Positions 26,515-35,944 of a DNA stretch of 64,000 nucleotides are shown here, in pieces (positions within the stretch are counted from its first letter, which is position 1; each line of letters opens with the position of its first letter). Location: assembly GCA_964408185.1 (NCBI GenBank), contig CAYOYK010000004.1:15755-79754 (forward strand), in the 5' to 3' direction. The position numbers and the translations under genes are program-made. The notes below the pieces were generated by a model. That model did no database searches. It was not told the origin of the DNA and saw only the letters and a program-made list of their open reading frames with translations. The DNA is from CAYOYK01 sp964408185. GTDB taxonomy: Bacteria; Bacillota; Clostridia; Christensenellales; Aristaeellaceae.

Positions 26515-27594
26515 ATGGAAAGATTGCCCGTCATGGTAACAGGAATCGGCGGCGGCGGCGTCGGCGAGCAGATTCTCAAATGCCTGCGAATGAGTGGACG
26601 CAACTACTACATCGTCGGCGGGGATATGAACAAATTCAGCAAAGGACTTGCTATCGTGGACAAGCCCTATATCCTTCCGCCCGCCTCTGACCCTGCGTAT
26701 GTGGAAACGCTGTTGTCCGTGTGCAAAAGACACGGTATCAAAGCGCTGTTTTATGGCTCCGAACCCGAACTCAAGGTGATGAGCAAGCATCGGTCGGTGT
26801 TTGCCGCAAATGATATCTTCATCCCCTTATGCTCGGAGCGTGTGATCGACACCTGCATGGACAAAAACAAAACCATGCAGTGGTTTGACGCGAATGGCTT
26901 CAACATGCCGCGCAGCCGAAAAGTGACAGGCCGCGACACTTTGGAGCAGATTGATTTCATTCCGGCTGTACTCAAGCCCTCCGTCGGCGGAGGTGGATCG
27001 GCCAACAGCTTCATTGCGCGCAACCACGGCGAGCTGGTACTGTTTGGGAGTTATCTGCTTGATCTGTACGGAGAGTTTATCGTGCAGGAGTACGTCGGCT
27101 CCTTTGACAGCGAGTATACGGTGGGCGTGCTGAGCGATATGCAGGGCGCGTATATCAATTCCATCGCGGTGAAGAAGAGCATTTTATCCGGGCTATCCAA
27201 CCGCATCAAGGTGAAAAACACCTCCGGCGTTGCTAAGCACGGAGAAGTGCTGGCGGTTAGCAGCGGTATTTCGCAAGGAGAGATCGGCCGTTTCCCGGAT
27301 GTGACCACGCCATGCCGCGAGATCGCGAAGCGGCTGGGCAGCACGGGGCCCATCAATATTCAATGCCGAGTACAGGACGGTAAGGTGTATGTATTCGAGA
27401 TCAACCCCCGCATTTCCGGCACATCGTCCCTGCGGGCCATGGTGGGCTACAACGAGCCGGACGTGATGATCCGCAGGCAGCTGTACGGCGAACACTTCGA
27501 GGTCGATTTCTCCTATCGGGAGGGAATCATTGTGCGCGGCTTGGATGAGGTGCTGCTGGAGACGGAGAAGGTGGACCGCATTGAGCGCGCCTGA
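26515..27594 (+). CDS. ATP-grasp carboxylate-amine ligase-like protein
   Basis: A 359-residue protein with an N-terminal PreATP-grasp Rossmann region (VMVTGIGGGGVGEQILKCL) and an ATP-grasp core: PAVLKPSVGGGGSANSF is the lysine/glycine-rich loop, IVQEYVGSFDSEYTVGVL the adenine region, and VFEINPRISGTSSLRAMVG the Mg-binding Glu-Asn-Pro-Arg motif. Such enzymes in capsule clusters join an amino acid or acid to a sugar. The ATG is chosen since AAAAGG lies 11 bp upstream; a GTG three codons earlier is too close to it. Confidence 0.85.
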   Translation: MERLPVMVTGIGGGGVGEQILKCLRMSGRNYYIVGGDMNKFSKGLAIVDKPYILPPASDPAYVETLLSVCKRHGIKALFYGSEPELKVMSKHRSVFAANDIFIPLCSERVIDTCMDKNKTMQWFDANGFNMPRSRKVTGRDTLEQIDFIPAVLKPSVGGGGSANSFIARNHGELVLFGSYLLDLYGEFIVQEYVGSFDSEYTVGVLSDMQGAYINSIAVKKSILSGLSNRIKVKNTSGVAKHGEVLAVSSGISQGEIGRFPDVTTPCREIAKRLGSTGPINIQCRVQDGKVYVFEINPRISGTSSLRAMVGYNEPDVMIRRQLYGEHFEVDFSYREGIIVRGLDEVLLETEKVDRIERA

Positions 27595-28624
27595 TCTCTC
27601 CGCAGCCCTGCCTTTGTGCGCAAACAAGTCCGTCAGCCATCAGCGAAGCGCGCTCATGGATAACGCCAAGGCTCTGCTGATTTTGCTTGTTGTGATCGGG
27701 CATTTTATTGGTGTGAACAGCGCAAATTCCATTTGGTTCTCTAGACTTTACACCATCATCTACATGTTCCATATGCCGCTCTTTGTGTTTATATCAGGGT
27801 ATTTTGCCAAAAATGTCTATCAGAACGGCTGTTTTTCTTATCGCCGCATCTTTTCGCTCATATTCACCTACCTCTTTTTCCAACTGATCTATGTGCTCAC
27901 CTATGCCGCCTTTGGCAATTTCTCATATGGCTTGCTTCAAATTCTAAGTGCGACGGATGCGCAATGGTATCTGTTGGCGATGATCCTATGGTATCTGCTT
28001 GTTCCCTTCTTCAGCAAGCTCGCCCCTGTCCCCGCGCTTGCCGCGACAGTTCTCCTTGCGCTTCTCTCCGGGTATGCAAACAGTACGGACTTTTTGGCTC
28101 TGACCCGTGTTGTGAATATGTTGCCCTATTTTCTGGCTGGATACTATCTTTCTCTTTATGGGTCGCGGCTTGTTGATCTGGCAAATAAAAAGACATTCCG
28201 CATTCTTTGCGTTGTCGGCGCGCTGGGGGTGGCTATTGGCATTGCATGCTACACGCATCGCATCGGAGATATCCCCTACTTGTATCGTAACATCTCCTAT
28301 CAATCCGGAACGCATATCCTCATCCGCGCGGCAAACGGCGTATGCGCCGTGGTGCTTGGACTTGGTTTTTTTGCGGCGTGTCCGCGCCGGAAAACGTTTT
28401 TCACCTTCGTTGGCGCTCGCACTTTGCAAATATATGTATACCACATCATCATCTTTTACATTACGGTCTTCTCCGGGCTTTATCAGGTGATGTTCACGCA
28501 ATGGCCCGGATATGTGCGCTGCTTGATCGTTCCGCTGTTGCTGACCTTCGTGCTGTCTTGGAAGCCTTTCGGATTTCCCTTCCGCCAGATCAGCAAGCTG
28601 GACGGGTCGCGCTTCCTCAAATGA
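27581..28624 (+). CDS. Membrane O-acyltransferase, fucose-4-O-acetylase-like (acyltransferase 3)
   Basis: About 347 residues with some ten membrane helices. MDNAKALLILLVVIGHF with the catalytic-type His, then FHMPLFVFISGYF, is the signature of the acyltransferase-3 group near COG3594. It would acetylate a sugar of the surface glycan. The start is uncertain: I use the TTG with AAGGTGG six bases upstream, overlapping the ATP-grasp gene by 14 bp; the first ATG is 25 codons later at 27656. It ends the glycan operon. Confidence 0.82.
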   Translation: MSAPDLSAALPLCANKSVSHQRSALMDNAKALLILLVVIGHFIGVNSANSIWFSRLYTIIYMFHMPLFVFISGYFAKNVYQNGCFSYRRIFSLIFTYLFFQLIYVLTYAAFGNFSYGLLQILSATDAQWYLLAMILWYLLVPFFSKLAPVPALAATVLLALLSGYANSTDFLALTRVVNMLPYFLAGYYLSLYGSRLVDLANKKTFRILCVVGALGVAIGIACYTHRIGDIPYLYRNISYQSGTHILIRAANGVCAVVLGLGFFAACPRRKTFFTFVGARTLQIYVYHIIIFYITVFSGLYQVMFTQWPGYVRCLIVPLLLTFVLSWKPFGFPFRQISKLDGSRFLK

Positions 28625-28636
28625 CGCGCGCGGGCG

Positions 28637-29266
28637 TCAGCAGGACTTGGCCGAGTTCCGGCTGCGATTGAGGAACGGCTCGCTCATGACCCGGTTGAGC
28701 CATTGGATTGCCGGGCCCATGCACAGCGCCACAAGCACCGTGCCGATGCCCACCGTGGCGCCCATCAGCCACCCAGCCAGCACGCACAGCAGATCGGTCG
28801 CCACGCGGCACACCCGCAGCGAGGCAACCTTTCGCTTGGCCGCGATCAGCGAGAGCGCGTCGTAAGAGCTTACGCCCATGTCGGCCGTGAAATACAGCGA
28901 CGAGGCCACGCACACCAGCGCCAGCGCCCCGATCAGCAGGGCAACGCGGCCGATCAGCGTCGGCTCCAGCCCGATGGTTTGGAAGAGCCACATAAAGAAA
29001 TCGGCCACATAGCCCACCAAGAACAGGTTGACAAACGTCGCAAAGCCGATGAACTTTCGATCCCAAAAGAAGACGACCGCCAAAAGCACCGCTGTGGCTA
29101 GGAGGTATACCGTGTGATACTCCCAGCCCAGCTGGTTGGCAACGCCCAGCATGAGCACCGTATACGGATCGGAGCCAAAGTTGGCCGTCCGCATCAGCGC
29201 GACCACCAGCCCGCAGGCCAGCACTCCCAGCACCGCCATGAAAACCCGCTTTTGCGTGCGCGTCAT
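28637..29266 (-). CDS. YczE/YitT-like integral membrane protein
   Basis: A 209-residue hydrophobic protein with about five membrane helices. The N-terminal ALMRTANFGSDPYTVLMLGVAN and the repeat-like TADMGVSSYDALSLIA are typical of the YczE/YyaS family, whose role is unknown. It converges on the acyltransferase gene with only 12 bp between the stops. The ATG giving MTRTQKRVF is preferred to an upstream one, having GGGGG before it. Confidence 0.78.
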   Translation of the reverse strand: MTRTQKRVFMAVLGVLACGLVVALMRTANFGSDPYTVLMLGVANQLGWEYHTVYLLATAVLLAVVFFWDRKFIGFATFVNLFLVGYVADFFMWLFQTIGLEPTLIGRVALLIGALALVCVASSLYFTADMGVSSYDALSLIAAKRKVASLRVCRVATDLLCVLAGWLMGATVGIGTVLVALCMGPAIQWLNRVMSEPFLNRSRNSAKSC

Positions 29267-29309
29267 CGCATTGCCCCCGTTCCCGTCAAAAATGATTGCA
29301 AACAACGGT

Positions 29310-29338
29310 ATCATACAACGACCCGCTCCATTTGTCAC
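29310..29338 (-). promoter_or_regulatory. Predicted promoter of the YczE-like gene
   Basis: GTGACA and TATGAT with a 17-bp spacer on the minus strand. Confidence 0.55.
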
Positions 29339-29425
29339 GCAAAATGTGTGGCATGGGCGGCAGCAGCAGGCGGCTCCGCCGAATGAACAGCGGAGCCGCA
29401 GGTAAATCGCGCGCCGGGGATAGGC

Positions 29426-30100
29426 TCAGCTCAGCGCGCCGCCATGGAAGAAGCACTCGTACGCGCGCCTGCCGCCGACCACAATCTCCTCGTAGCCTTG
29501 GTACCAGTCCAGCCCGCCGTTCACCTTGCACCGATACAGGCTGTCGCCCTGCTGGAAGAATTCCGGCCCGCGATAAGGCAGCTCCAGCGGCGCTTCGAGC
29601 AGCGCGGCCTTGAGAAAATCGCCGTTGAAATCGTCATTCAGCACCCTGCCGACATAGTTCATGGCGTAGATCGGGCAGTCGCCGCGCCAAACGGCCTCCT
29701 CGCCCGCAAAGCGCTCGCCGCCGACGTAGGTGTCAATGTACGCGTAGCCGTCCCGCTCCACGCGATAATCATGGCTCTGCGGACGCGACGGGGCGACCTC
29801 CGCCGCCTTGGCCGCATAGGCGTTCGTCTTGGCGTAGATCAAAAACGCGCGGAGGGCGGCCTCGTCCGGGGCGACGCTCGGCGCAAGGCGCGGGGCGCAC
29901 TCGTCGTCATCCTTGACCAGCCGATCGACCGTAACCAGCAGCAGCTCGCTCAGGGCGATCAGATTGGCGATGTCCGGGTAGCTCTGGCCGTTCTCCCATT
30001 TGGCGATGGCCTGCCGGGACACGCCCAGCTTTTCCGCCAGCGCCTCCTGCGTGAGGCCCCGGTTCTTGCGCAGCAGCTGTAGCTTTTCGGGAAAGATCAT
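29426..30100 (-). CDS. XRE-family transcriptional regulator with C-terminal DUF5680-like domain
   Basis: A 224-residue protein. Residues 1-65 form a Cro/CI helix-turn-helix (LRKNRGLTQEALAEKLGVSRQAIAKWENGQSYPDIANLIALSE, described in two parts: recognition helix SRQAIAKWE). The C-terminal part, with FLIYAKTNAYAAKA and GEEAVWRGDCPIYAMNYVG, resembles the DUF5680 domain often fused to such regulators and may sense a ligand. The ATG follows AAAGGGG. Target genes unknown; the YczE-like gene is the nearest downstream. Confidence 0.85.
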   Translation of the reverse strand: MIFPEKLQLLRKNRGLTQEALAEKLGVSRQAIAKWENGQSYPDIANLIALSELLLVTVDRLVKDDDECAPRLAPSVAPDEAALRAFLIYAKTNAYAAKAAEVAPSRPQSHDYRVERDGYAYIDTYVGGERFAGEEAVWRGDCPIYAMNYVGRVLNDDFNGDFLKAALLEAPLELPYRGPEFFQQGDSLYRCKVNGGLDWYQGYEEIVVGGRRAYECFFHGGALS

Positions 30101-30196
30101 TCCTATCGCCCCTTTCGTTGGGTCGGGTACAGCATACCACGGACTTGCCTCGCGCGCCACCCACAGCGGGTTGCGCTTTCGCGCCCGGCGGTTGCG

Positions 30197-31534
30197 TCAG
30201 GCGCTGGACACGCCGTCGCTGGTTTGCAGGATTTGCAGCACCTGAAGCTCCGCGCCCGTGCCCGCGTCAATATACACGCGATACTCACAGCCCGCGTACG
30301 CCCCGGCGACCTCGTAGCAAAGGCGCTCGCTGTCCTTGTAGGGGATCACGCACAGCCGCGCGCCGGAGAGCGTCAGGCGGTCGCTGACCCGCGCCATGGC
30401 TTGCTCGCGGCTGATGATCGGCGTAAGGCCGGAGCGCTCGATGTGGTTCATGAGATAGTTGTTGGCTTCCAGCCCGACCACCTCGCCCGTGTCCATGCGC
30501 ACCTGCGCCTTGACCAAATCCGGGTAGAGCAGCACGCCGTCCTGCACGGCAACGAAGTTGAGCACCGCCATGCCTCCGTACACCTGAAAATGATTGCGCT
30601 CCATCTCTCCGTAGCCGTTCTGCTTCAGGAAGGCCAGCGCGCCGACCGTACATTCCTCCAGCGTCTTTTGCTGCATAAACGCGGCGTGCTCCGGCACCAT
30701 CCACAGCACGCGGCCGCCCTGACGGGTCACCTCGGCGGTGAGCACCACGCCGTCCGTCAGCGTGAGCTGCACGCCGTAGCAGGGCAGCGTTCCCTCCGTG
30801 CGCGCGGCCTCGGCAGCGCTCTGCACGCGGGCCAGCCCCACAAACGTCGTGGCGATGGACACGGCCTCCTGCTCGGTAACCTCGTCGTCGCCGAGCGCCT
30901 TGGCTTGCCCGTAATGCCGCGCATCGGAGAACGCGCCGTCATAGATCATGGTGGGATAGTCCATGCCGTTGTCCGCGTCGGCCACCTGCTCCAAGGGGCG
31001 CAGCGACGCGCTGGCCTCCTGATAGTAGTTGTTCTCCAGCGTCGCAAGCCGCAGGCTCCCGGCCAGCATGTCCTCCCGCGCCAGCGCAAACTGCGCCGCA
31101 AGCTGGGCGCACTCGTCCCGCATCGAGGCCAGCATCGCAAGCGCGCCGTCATCCAGCACGCCGGTCTCCACCACGGCCAGCGCCTGCGTGAGCGTGTATT
31201 CCGACAGCTGGTTGCAGAACTTGATGGTATCCCGCATGGCTGCGTGGCTGAGCGGCAGCGCACTCAGGCCGCTGACGACCTCGTCCGCCTGCCGGGAGAT
31301 CTCCATGAGCAGCCGCGCCTGCTCCTGCCGCTGGGTGGTGACGGGCGTTTTATCCAGCTTGGTCTAGATGGCCTGTAAATGCTCCTGCGCCTCCAGCACG
31401 CGCTGGGTGTAGGCATCCTCAAGCGCCTGTCCGGTCGCCTTCGCGGCGGTGTTGGTATCAATGGCGATATACACGGCCACCGCCAGCGCCAGCGTCAGAA
31501 ACGTATAGATGATCGCATGCAGCCCGCGCTTCAT
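30197..31534 (-). pseudogene. ypeB: ypeB, germination protein, interrupted by an in-frame amber codon
   Basis: Read from the ATG behind AGGAGGAG, the frame is 445 codons, matching full-length YpeB (about 450). It begins MKRGLHAIIYTFLTLALAVAVYIA, the membrane anchor, but codon 57 is TAG (bases 31366-31364), between HLQAI and TKLDKTP. Beyond it the frame continues intact through the coiled region and C-terminal PepSY-type repeats (PTMIYDGAFSD, LTLSGARLCVIPYKDSERLCYEVAG). YpeB is needed for stability and location of the lytic enzyme SleB in spores. Unless the stop is suppressed or the call is a sequencing error, only a 56-residue anchor or a truncated soluble part from the Met at 31306 would be made. 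Confidence 0.85.
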
Positions 31535-31544
31535 GTCGCTCCTC

Positions 31545-32204
31545 CTAGATGGCAAAGTTGTGCTTGCCGATGCTCAGCTGCACCTGACGCGACCAGATCC
31601 AGCCGTTGGTGGCGGTGGCCGGGTTGTAGTAGTACAGGCAGCCGCCCGACGGGTCCCAGCCGTTGAGGGCGTCCCGCGCCGCGCGCAGGCTGTCCTCGTC
31701 CGGGGTGAGGTTGATCTGCCCGTCGCTGACCGCATCGAACGCGCCCGCCTGATAGATCACGCCCGCAATGGTGTTGGGGAACAGCGGGCTCTTGACGCGG
31801 TTGAGCACCACGGCGGCCACGGCCACCTTGCCTACGTAGGGCTCGCCGCGCGCCTCGCCGTGCACCAAACGGCCCAGCAGGTAGCTCTCCGTCTCGGCAT
31901 AGCCTGCGGCGGCCACCGTGCCGGATAGCTGCACGCCCAGCGCCGCCGCCGTCGTCGCCCCGACCGCGCCGTCCACCCGCAATCCGTTCTTTTGCTGAAA
32001 GTACACCACGGCGTTGTAGGTCTGCTTGCCAAACACGCCGTCCACCGTTCCGCTAAAATAGCCGTATTCCTTGAGTTTGGTCTGTATCAGCCGCACAGAC
32101 TCGCCCTTGCTGCCCCACGCGACCACGGTTTCCGCGCTGCCCCACAGCGCGACGGCCGCCAGCAGCAGCGCCGCCATCAGCAGCGCCGGAATGCGCTTGC
32201 GCAT
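31545..32204 (-). CDS. sleB: Spore cortex-lytic enzyme SleB
   Basis: A 219-residue exported hydrolase. A signal sequence (1-25, ending WGSAE) precedes a peptidoglycan-binding domain (31-90: GSKGESVRLIQTKLKEYGYF, VDGVFGKQTYNAVVYFQ) and a C-terminal lytic transglycosylase domain (106-219) with catalytic E117 in RLVHGEARGEPYVG and AAVVLNRVKSP. SleB depolymerises cortex during germination. It lies 10 bp before ypeB, the classic sleB-ypeB operon. No obvious sigma-G promoter found by eye. Confidence 0.93.
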   Translation of the reverse strand: MRKRIPALLMAALLLAAVALWGSAETVVAWGSKGESVRLIQTKLKEYGYFSGTVDGVFGKQTYNAVVYFQQKNGLRVDGAVGATTAAALGVQLSGTVAAAGYAETESYLLGRLVHGEARGEPYVGKVAVAAVVLNRVKSPLFPNTIAGVIYQAGAFDAVSDGQINLTPDEDSLRAARDALNGWDPSGGCLYYYNPATATNGWIWSRQVQLSIGKHNFAI

Positions 32205-32279
32205 ACAAAACAACCTTCCCTCCCGGCGCGGACGCGCCATGAAGGAAAGGTTGCCCAAGGCTGGAAAATGTATGCGCCG

Positions 32280-33098
32280 TCAGCCGATCCGCTCGCGGTA
32301 CAGGGCGAGGATATGCTCCGCGTCGTCCTGCGCGCCGGCCTCCAGCAGGCGGCGGCCAAGCTCGGCGGTCGCGTCGCGGGGGTCATCCGGGATCACGCCG
32401 TCATCCGAGCCGCGCCCCGCAAACTGGCAGCCGCTCGCCACGCCGTAATCGGCGCTGCGCATGGGCACAATGCGCGGCGGGAGTTGGCCGAGATCCACCG
32501 CGTCGGTCTGCGCCATCATCATGGAGGTCTCCAAGCGGTCGGCGTGGCCGGGGTCGGTCTTTTCCGCGCGCATCAGCGCCTCCAAGCGCGGGCTGGGCCA
32601 ATCCGCCATCACGCAGAGGGTATCCGTCTCGTGGGTCGTCTCGTCGCAGAGGCGGCGCACGGAATCCACCTGCGCGATCGCCCCGTGCCCGTTCATGACC
32701 ACGATCATGCGAAAGCCCATTTTGCTGAGCAGGCGCAGCTCCTCGCGGATAACGGTGGCAAAGACCTCCTCGCGGAAGTACATGCTGGGCAGCGTGGTGT
32801 TGGGGAAGTTCATGCCCCAAATGTAGCTGCTTTCGTCATGCGGGACGCGCAGGTTGTCCAGCAGGGCGTCCGGGTCGTGACGCTCCGCGCCGATGAACAG
32901 CGTGGGCGCGACCACCCCGCCCGTAAGCGCGGCGGCGGCGCGGGCGCTGCCCTGCGCGGCCAGACCGTCGGTGCCCATGGGCATGTGCAGGCTGTGCCAC
33001 TCCACAGGGCCAACCGGCAGATAGCAAAGCGAAATACGCTTTTGCTCCTCACGGATTTCATCCGGGCGAAGATACTCCATTTGTACAGTGCGCGCCAT
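32280..33098 (-). CDS. Creatininase-family amidohydrolase
   Basis: A 272-residue metal-dependent amidase fold. The metal-binding block is YLPVGPVEWHSLHMPMGTD, with E33, H35 and D44 in the positions of the creatininase ligands; a second block is VVMNGHGAIAQ. The family includes creatinine amidohydrolase, riboflavin-pathway FAPy deformylase and MftE, so the substrate cannot be told. GGGAGG precedes the ATG. It stands between sleB and the ABC-F gene on the same strand, with no obvious functional tie. Confidence 0.87.
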   Translation of the reverse strand: MARTVQMEYLRPDEIREEQKRISLCYLPVGPVEWHSLHMPMGTDGLAAQGSARAAAALTGGVVAPTLFIGAERHDPDALLDNLRVPHDESSYIWGMNFPNTTLPSMYFREEVFATVIREELRLLSKMGFRMIVVMNGHGAIAQVDSVRRLCDETTHETDTLCVMADWPSPRLEALMRAEKTDPGHADRLETSMMMAQTDAVDLGQLPPRIVPMRSADYGVASGCQFAGRGSDDGVIPDDPRDATAELGRRLLEAGAQDDAEHILALYRERIG

Positions 33099-33125
33099 GA
33101 CGATGCCTCCCTTTGCTTTGATTGC

Positions 33126-35054
33126 TTATTCCTCGCCGGACGCAAGCTCGTAAGCCGCTTCCGCGCGTTCCAGCGCCTCGTACAGGGCCTCCTGCCGGGT
33201 CTGCTCCGCCTGATAGCGGTCGGTCAGCTCCCTCAGCGCGCCCTGCTCGCCATAGGCGGCGGGGTCGGCAAGCTGCGCCTCCAGCTCGGCAAGGGCCTGC
33301 TCGCTGCGGGTGATATCACCCTCGGCCTTTGTAACGGCGGACTTGAGCTCGCGCAGGCGGGCGCTCTGCTGGCGGTCGCGCTTGCGCTCCTTGATGGCGC
33401 TGGTGCGCGTCTGGCCCGGCTCAAGGCTTTCCTCAGGCGGCGTCGGACGATCGCGCTTCTCCACGTAATCGTCAAAGTTGCCCAGATACTCGGTGATGCA
33501 GCCCTCGTCCATGACCGCAACGCGGTTTGCAAAGCGGTTGATAAAGTAGCGGTCGTGGCTGATGGCCAGAATGGTGCCGGGAAAATCAAACAGCGCGTTC
33601 TCCAGCACCTCGCGGCTGTCCATATCCAAGTGGTTGGTCGGCTCGTCCAGCAGGAGCACGTTATCCTGCCGGAGCATCAGCTTGGTCAGCGCCACGCGGC
33701 CCTTTTCGCCGCCGGAGAGCGTATGGATGGGCTCGAACACCTCGTCCCCCGTGAACAGGAACAGCCCCAGCGCGCCGCGCACGCGGCTCTGCTCCAGCTT
33801 GGGAAAGGCGTTCCACACCTCGTCCAGCACGGTGTTGTTCGGGTTCAGGCCCTGCTGGTGCTGGTCGTAATAGCCCACATCCACGTTGGCGCCATAGCGC
33901 ACGCTGCCCGTATCGAACGGAAGCTGATTCATCAGAATGCGGAAAAGCGTGCTCTTGCCCACGCCGTTCGCCCCGATCAGCGCCACGCGGTCGCCCGCGC
34001 GGAGCTTGAAATCGATATCGTGGAACACGGGCTTGCCCTCGAAGCGCTTGCCCAGCCCGCGCACGGTGAGCACCTCCTCGCCCGTGCGGCGGCGCGCGTC
34101 GAACGAGAACCGCACGTGCTGCTCCTCAAGGGGCTTGTCCAGCCGCTCGATCTTATCCAAGCGCTTTTGACGGCTTTCGGCAGCGCGGATGCTTTTTTCG
34201 CGGTTGAAGCTGCGGTATCGCTCGATGATCGCCTGCTCGCGCTCGATCTCCTTTTGCTGCAGGTTGTAGGCCTTCATGCGGATCTCAAAGTCGGCGGTGC
34301 GCTTTTTGAGGTACTCGGTGTAGTTGCCGGTAAACTTGTACATGCGGCCGCCGAGGATCTCGCCCATGGTGGTGCAAACGTGATCCAAAAAATAGCGGTC
34401 GTGGCTGATGAGCAGCAGCGAGCCCTTGTAGCCCTCCAAATAGGCTTGCAGCCACTCGATGGCCTCCAGATCAAGGTGATTGGTCGGCTCGTCCATCAGC
34501 AGCACATCGGGCTTTTGGAGCAGCAGCTTGCACAGGGACAGGCGCGTGCGCTCGCCGCCGGAGAACGTGCCCACCCGGCGCTCGTACATTTCCGGCGTGA
34601 AGCCCAGCCCGGCCAGCGCGCTGCGCATCTGCCCCTCGTAGGCGTAGCCCTCCATGGCCTGATATTTTTCCGTCAGGGCCTGATACGCGCCGCTCAGCCG
34701 CGTCGCCTCGGCGGGATCGGTCTCCGCTGCAAGCTGGGCCTCCAGCTCGGCCAGACGCTTCTCCAAGGCGCGGGTCTCATCAAACACGCGCAGGAGCGCC
34801 TCCCACGCGGTATCCGTCAGCTCAATGTCGTCCTGCTGCCTCAGGTAGCCAATGCGCAGCTCCTTGCCCTTGTGGATCTGCCCCTCGTCCGGGGTCAGCT
34901 CCCCCGTGAGCAGGCGCATCAGCGTGCTCTTGCCGCACCCGTTCGCGCCCACAAGGCCCATCTTCTCGCCCTTTTGCAGGCTGAAGCTGACCCCTCGCAG
35001 CACCTCGTGGCCGCCAAAGCCTTTTTGCAGCTCCTGTACCGAAATCAATATCAT
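33126..35054 (-). CDS. ABC-F family ATPase
   Basis: A 642-residue cytoplasmic protein with two ABC domains and no membrane segment. Walker A motifs are GANGCGKST and GANGVGKST, signatures SGGERTRLSL and LSGGEKGRVAL, Walker B LLMDEPTNHLD and LLLDEPTNHLD. A charged linker separates the domains, and the C terminus is a coiled coil (RLRELKSAVTKAEGDITRSE). ABC-F proteins act at the ribosome, in translation control or antibiotic protection; this looks like the housekeeping YdiF/Uup type. Confidence 0.93.
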   Translation of the reverse strand: MILISVQELQKGFGGHEVLRGVSFSLQKGEKMGLVGANGCGKSTLMRLLTGELTPDEGQIHKGKELRIGYLRQQDDIELTDTAWEALLRVFDETRALEKRLAELEAQLAAETDPAEATRLSGAYQALTEKYQAMEGYAYEGQMRSALAGLGFTPEMYERRVGTFSGGERTRLSLCKLLLQKPDVLLMDEPTNHLDLEAIEWLQAYLEGYKGSLLLISHDRYFLDHVCTTMGEILGGRMYKFTGNYTEYLKKRTADFEIRMKAYNLQQKEIEREQAIIERYRSFNREKSIRAAESRQKRLDKIERLDKPLEEQHVRFSFDARRRTGEEVLTVRGLGKRFEGKPVFHDIDFKLRAGDRVALIGANGVGKSTLFRILMNQLPFDTGSVRYGANVDVGYYDQHQQGLNPNNTVLDEVWNAFPKLEQSRVRGALGLFLFTGDEVFEPIHTLSGGEKGRVALTKLMLRQDNVLLLDEPTNHLDMDSREVLENALFDFPGTILAISHDRYFINRFANRVAVMDEGCITEYLGNFDDYVEKRDRPTPPEESLEPGQTRTSAIKERKRDRQQSARLRELKSAVTKAEGDITRSEQALAELEAQLADPAAYGEQGALRELTDRYQAEQTRQEALYEALERAEAAYELASGEE

Positions 35055-35081
35055 GAAAAACGTCCCGCCTTTTTGGTGTGG

Positions 35082-35720
35082 TTACAAGCCCGCCAGCCCG
35101 GCGAGCGTGCGCAGGAGGCCGAGGCTCTCGGCGGTCTCCTCGCGGGTGAGACCGCAGAGCGCCAGCGCGTCCGGCGCGGCGGCATGGGCGCGCTCCAAGA
35201 GCGGCACGCCTGCGGACAGAATCTCCGCCTGACGGCTGGGCTCCGCGCGCTCGATGGCCTGAAACAGAGCGTCCTCGGCAAAATCGTACCGCTCGCCGCC
35301 GGTAAAAAACATTGCGCAGGCCAGCAGCTCGTCCGCCGAGAGCAGCGCGAGCGTCTGCTCCTTGAGGGCCTCCAGCCGATTGGCGCGCTGTTCGCACAGC
35401 GGGCCGTCGTCCGTCAGGGAGCAAAGCAGCCGCAGGCTTTTGAGCAGGATACGCTGGGCAGCGTCGTCCTCGCAGGTGATATGCGCCGCGTGCAGGTACA
35501 GCAGCTCGCTAAGCACGAAGCGCGGCTCGTCGTCCAGCATGTCGATCAGGCTCTCCTCGCTGAGGGCCTCGGCGGCCTCCAGCGACATGCCGCAATGGCG
35601 CAGGCAGGTATCGTCCAGCAGCTTCATGCGTTGCAGGTCGGTCATCAGCTCGGCAATGCGGCGCATCAGGTCACCCATCATCTGGATGAGGCGGAGGATA
35701 TAATCACGTTCAAAATACAT
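35082..35720 (-). CDS. DUF6483-like cytoplasmic protein
   Basis: A 212-residue, mostly helical acidic protein starting MYFERDYILRLIQMMGDLMRRIAELM, which matches my memory of the DUF6483 family of Clostridia. No catalytic motif is evident. It is first in a unit with the ABC-F gene 27 bp downstream, behind a consensus promoter. Confidence 0.7.
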   Translation of the reverse strand: MYFERDYILRLIQMMGDLMRRIAELMTDLQRMKLLDDTCLRHCGMSLEAAEALSEESLIDMLDDEPRFVLSELLYLHAAHITCEDDAAQRILLKSLRLLCSLTDDGPLCEQRANRLEALKEQTLALLSADELLACAMFFTGGERYDFAEDALFQAIERAEPSRQAEILSAGVPLLERAHAAAPDALALCGLTREETAESLGLLRTLAGLAGL

Positions 35721-35743
35721 GCGGACGCTCCCTTTCCAAGGAT

Positions 35744-35772
35744 ATTATACGGGCTTCCCGGCAACAAATCAA
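35744..35772 (-). promoter_or_regulatory. Predicted strong promoter of the DUF6483/ABC-F unit
   Basis: TTGATT and a perfect TATAAT, 17-bp spacer, minus strand. The -10 lies about 24 bp from the start codon. Confidence 0.7.
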
Positions 35773-35832
35773 GGTGCGATTGCCCCGCGTCGGCCCCGAA
35801 TTGTGACAAATTTGCAAAGATTCGCCATATAT

Positions 35833-35861
35833 TTGAAACTTTTTGTCCGTGAGCCTATACA
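35833..35861 (+). promoter_or_regulatory. Predicted promoter of the secreted-protein/TPR operon
   Basis: TTGAAA and TATACA with a 17-bp spacer. A separate TATAAT at 35879-35884 has no matching -35 and may be a second start. Confidence 0.5.
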
Positions 35862-35944
35862 TTGCACAAAAATTCATGTATAATCAAGGGTGGAATATGA
35901 TTTGCATGTATCGCCCTGTCAACCGGAAAGGAGCGTAGTTATTG

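Noticed and set aside
31364..31366. TAG in ypeB read as pyrrolysine or a recoded amino acid
   Set aside because: YpeB is not a pyrrolysine protein, and TAG ends other genes of the window normally.
31992..35852. A 1286-codon open frame on the plus strand
   Set aside because: It runs opposite sleB, the creatininase, the ABC-F and the DUF6483 genes, all with clear motifs. High GC makes long antisense frames common here.
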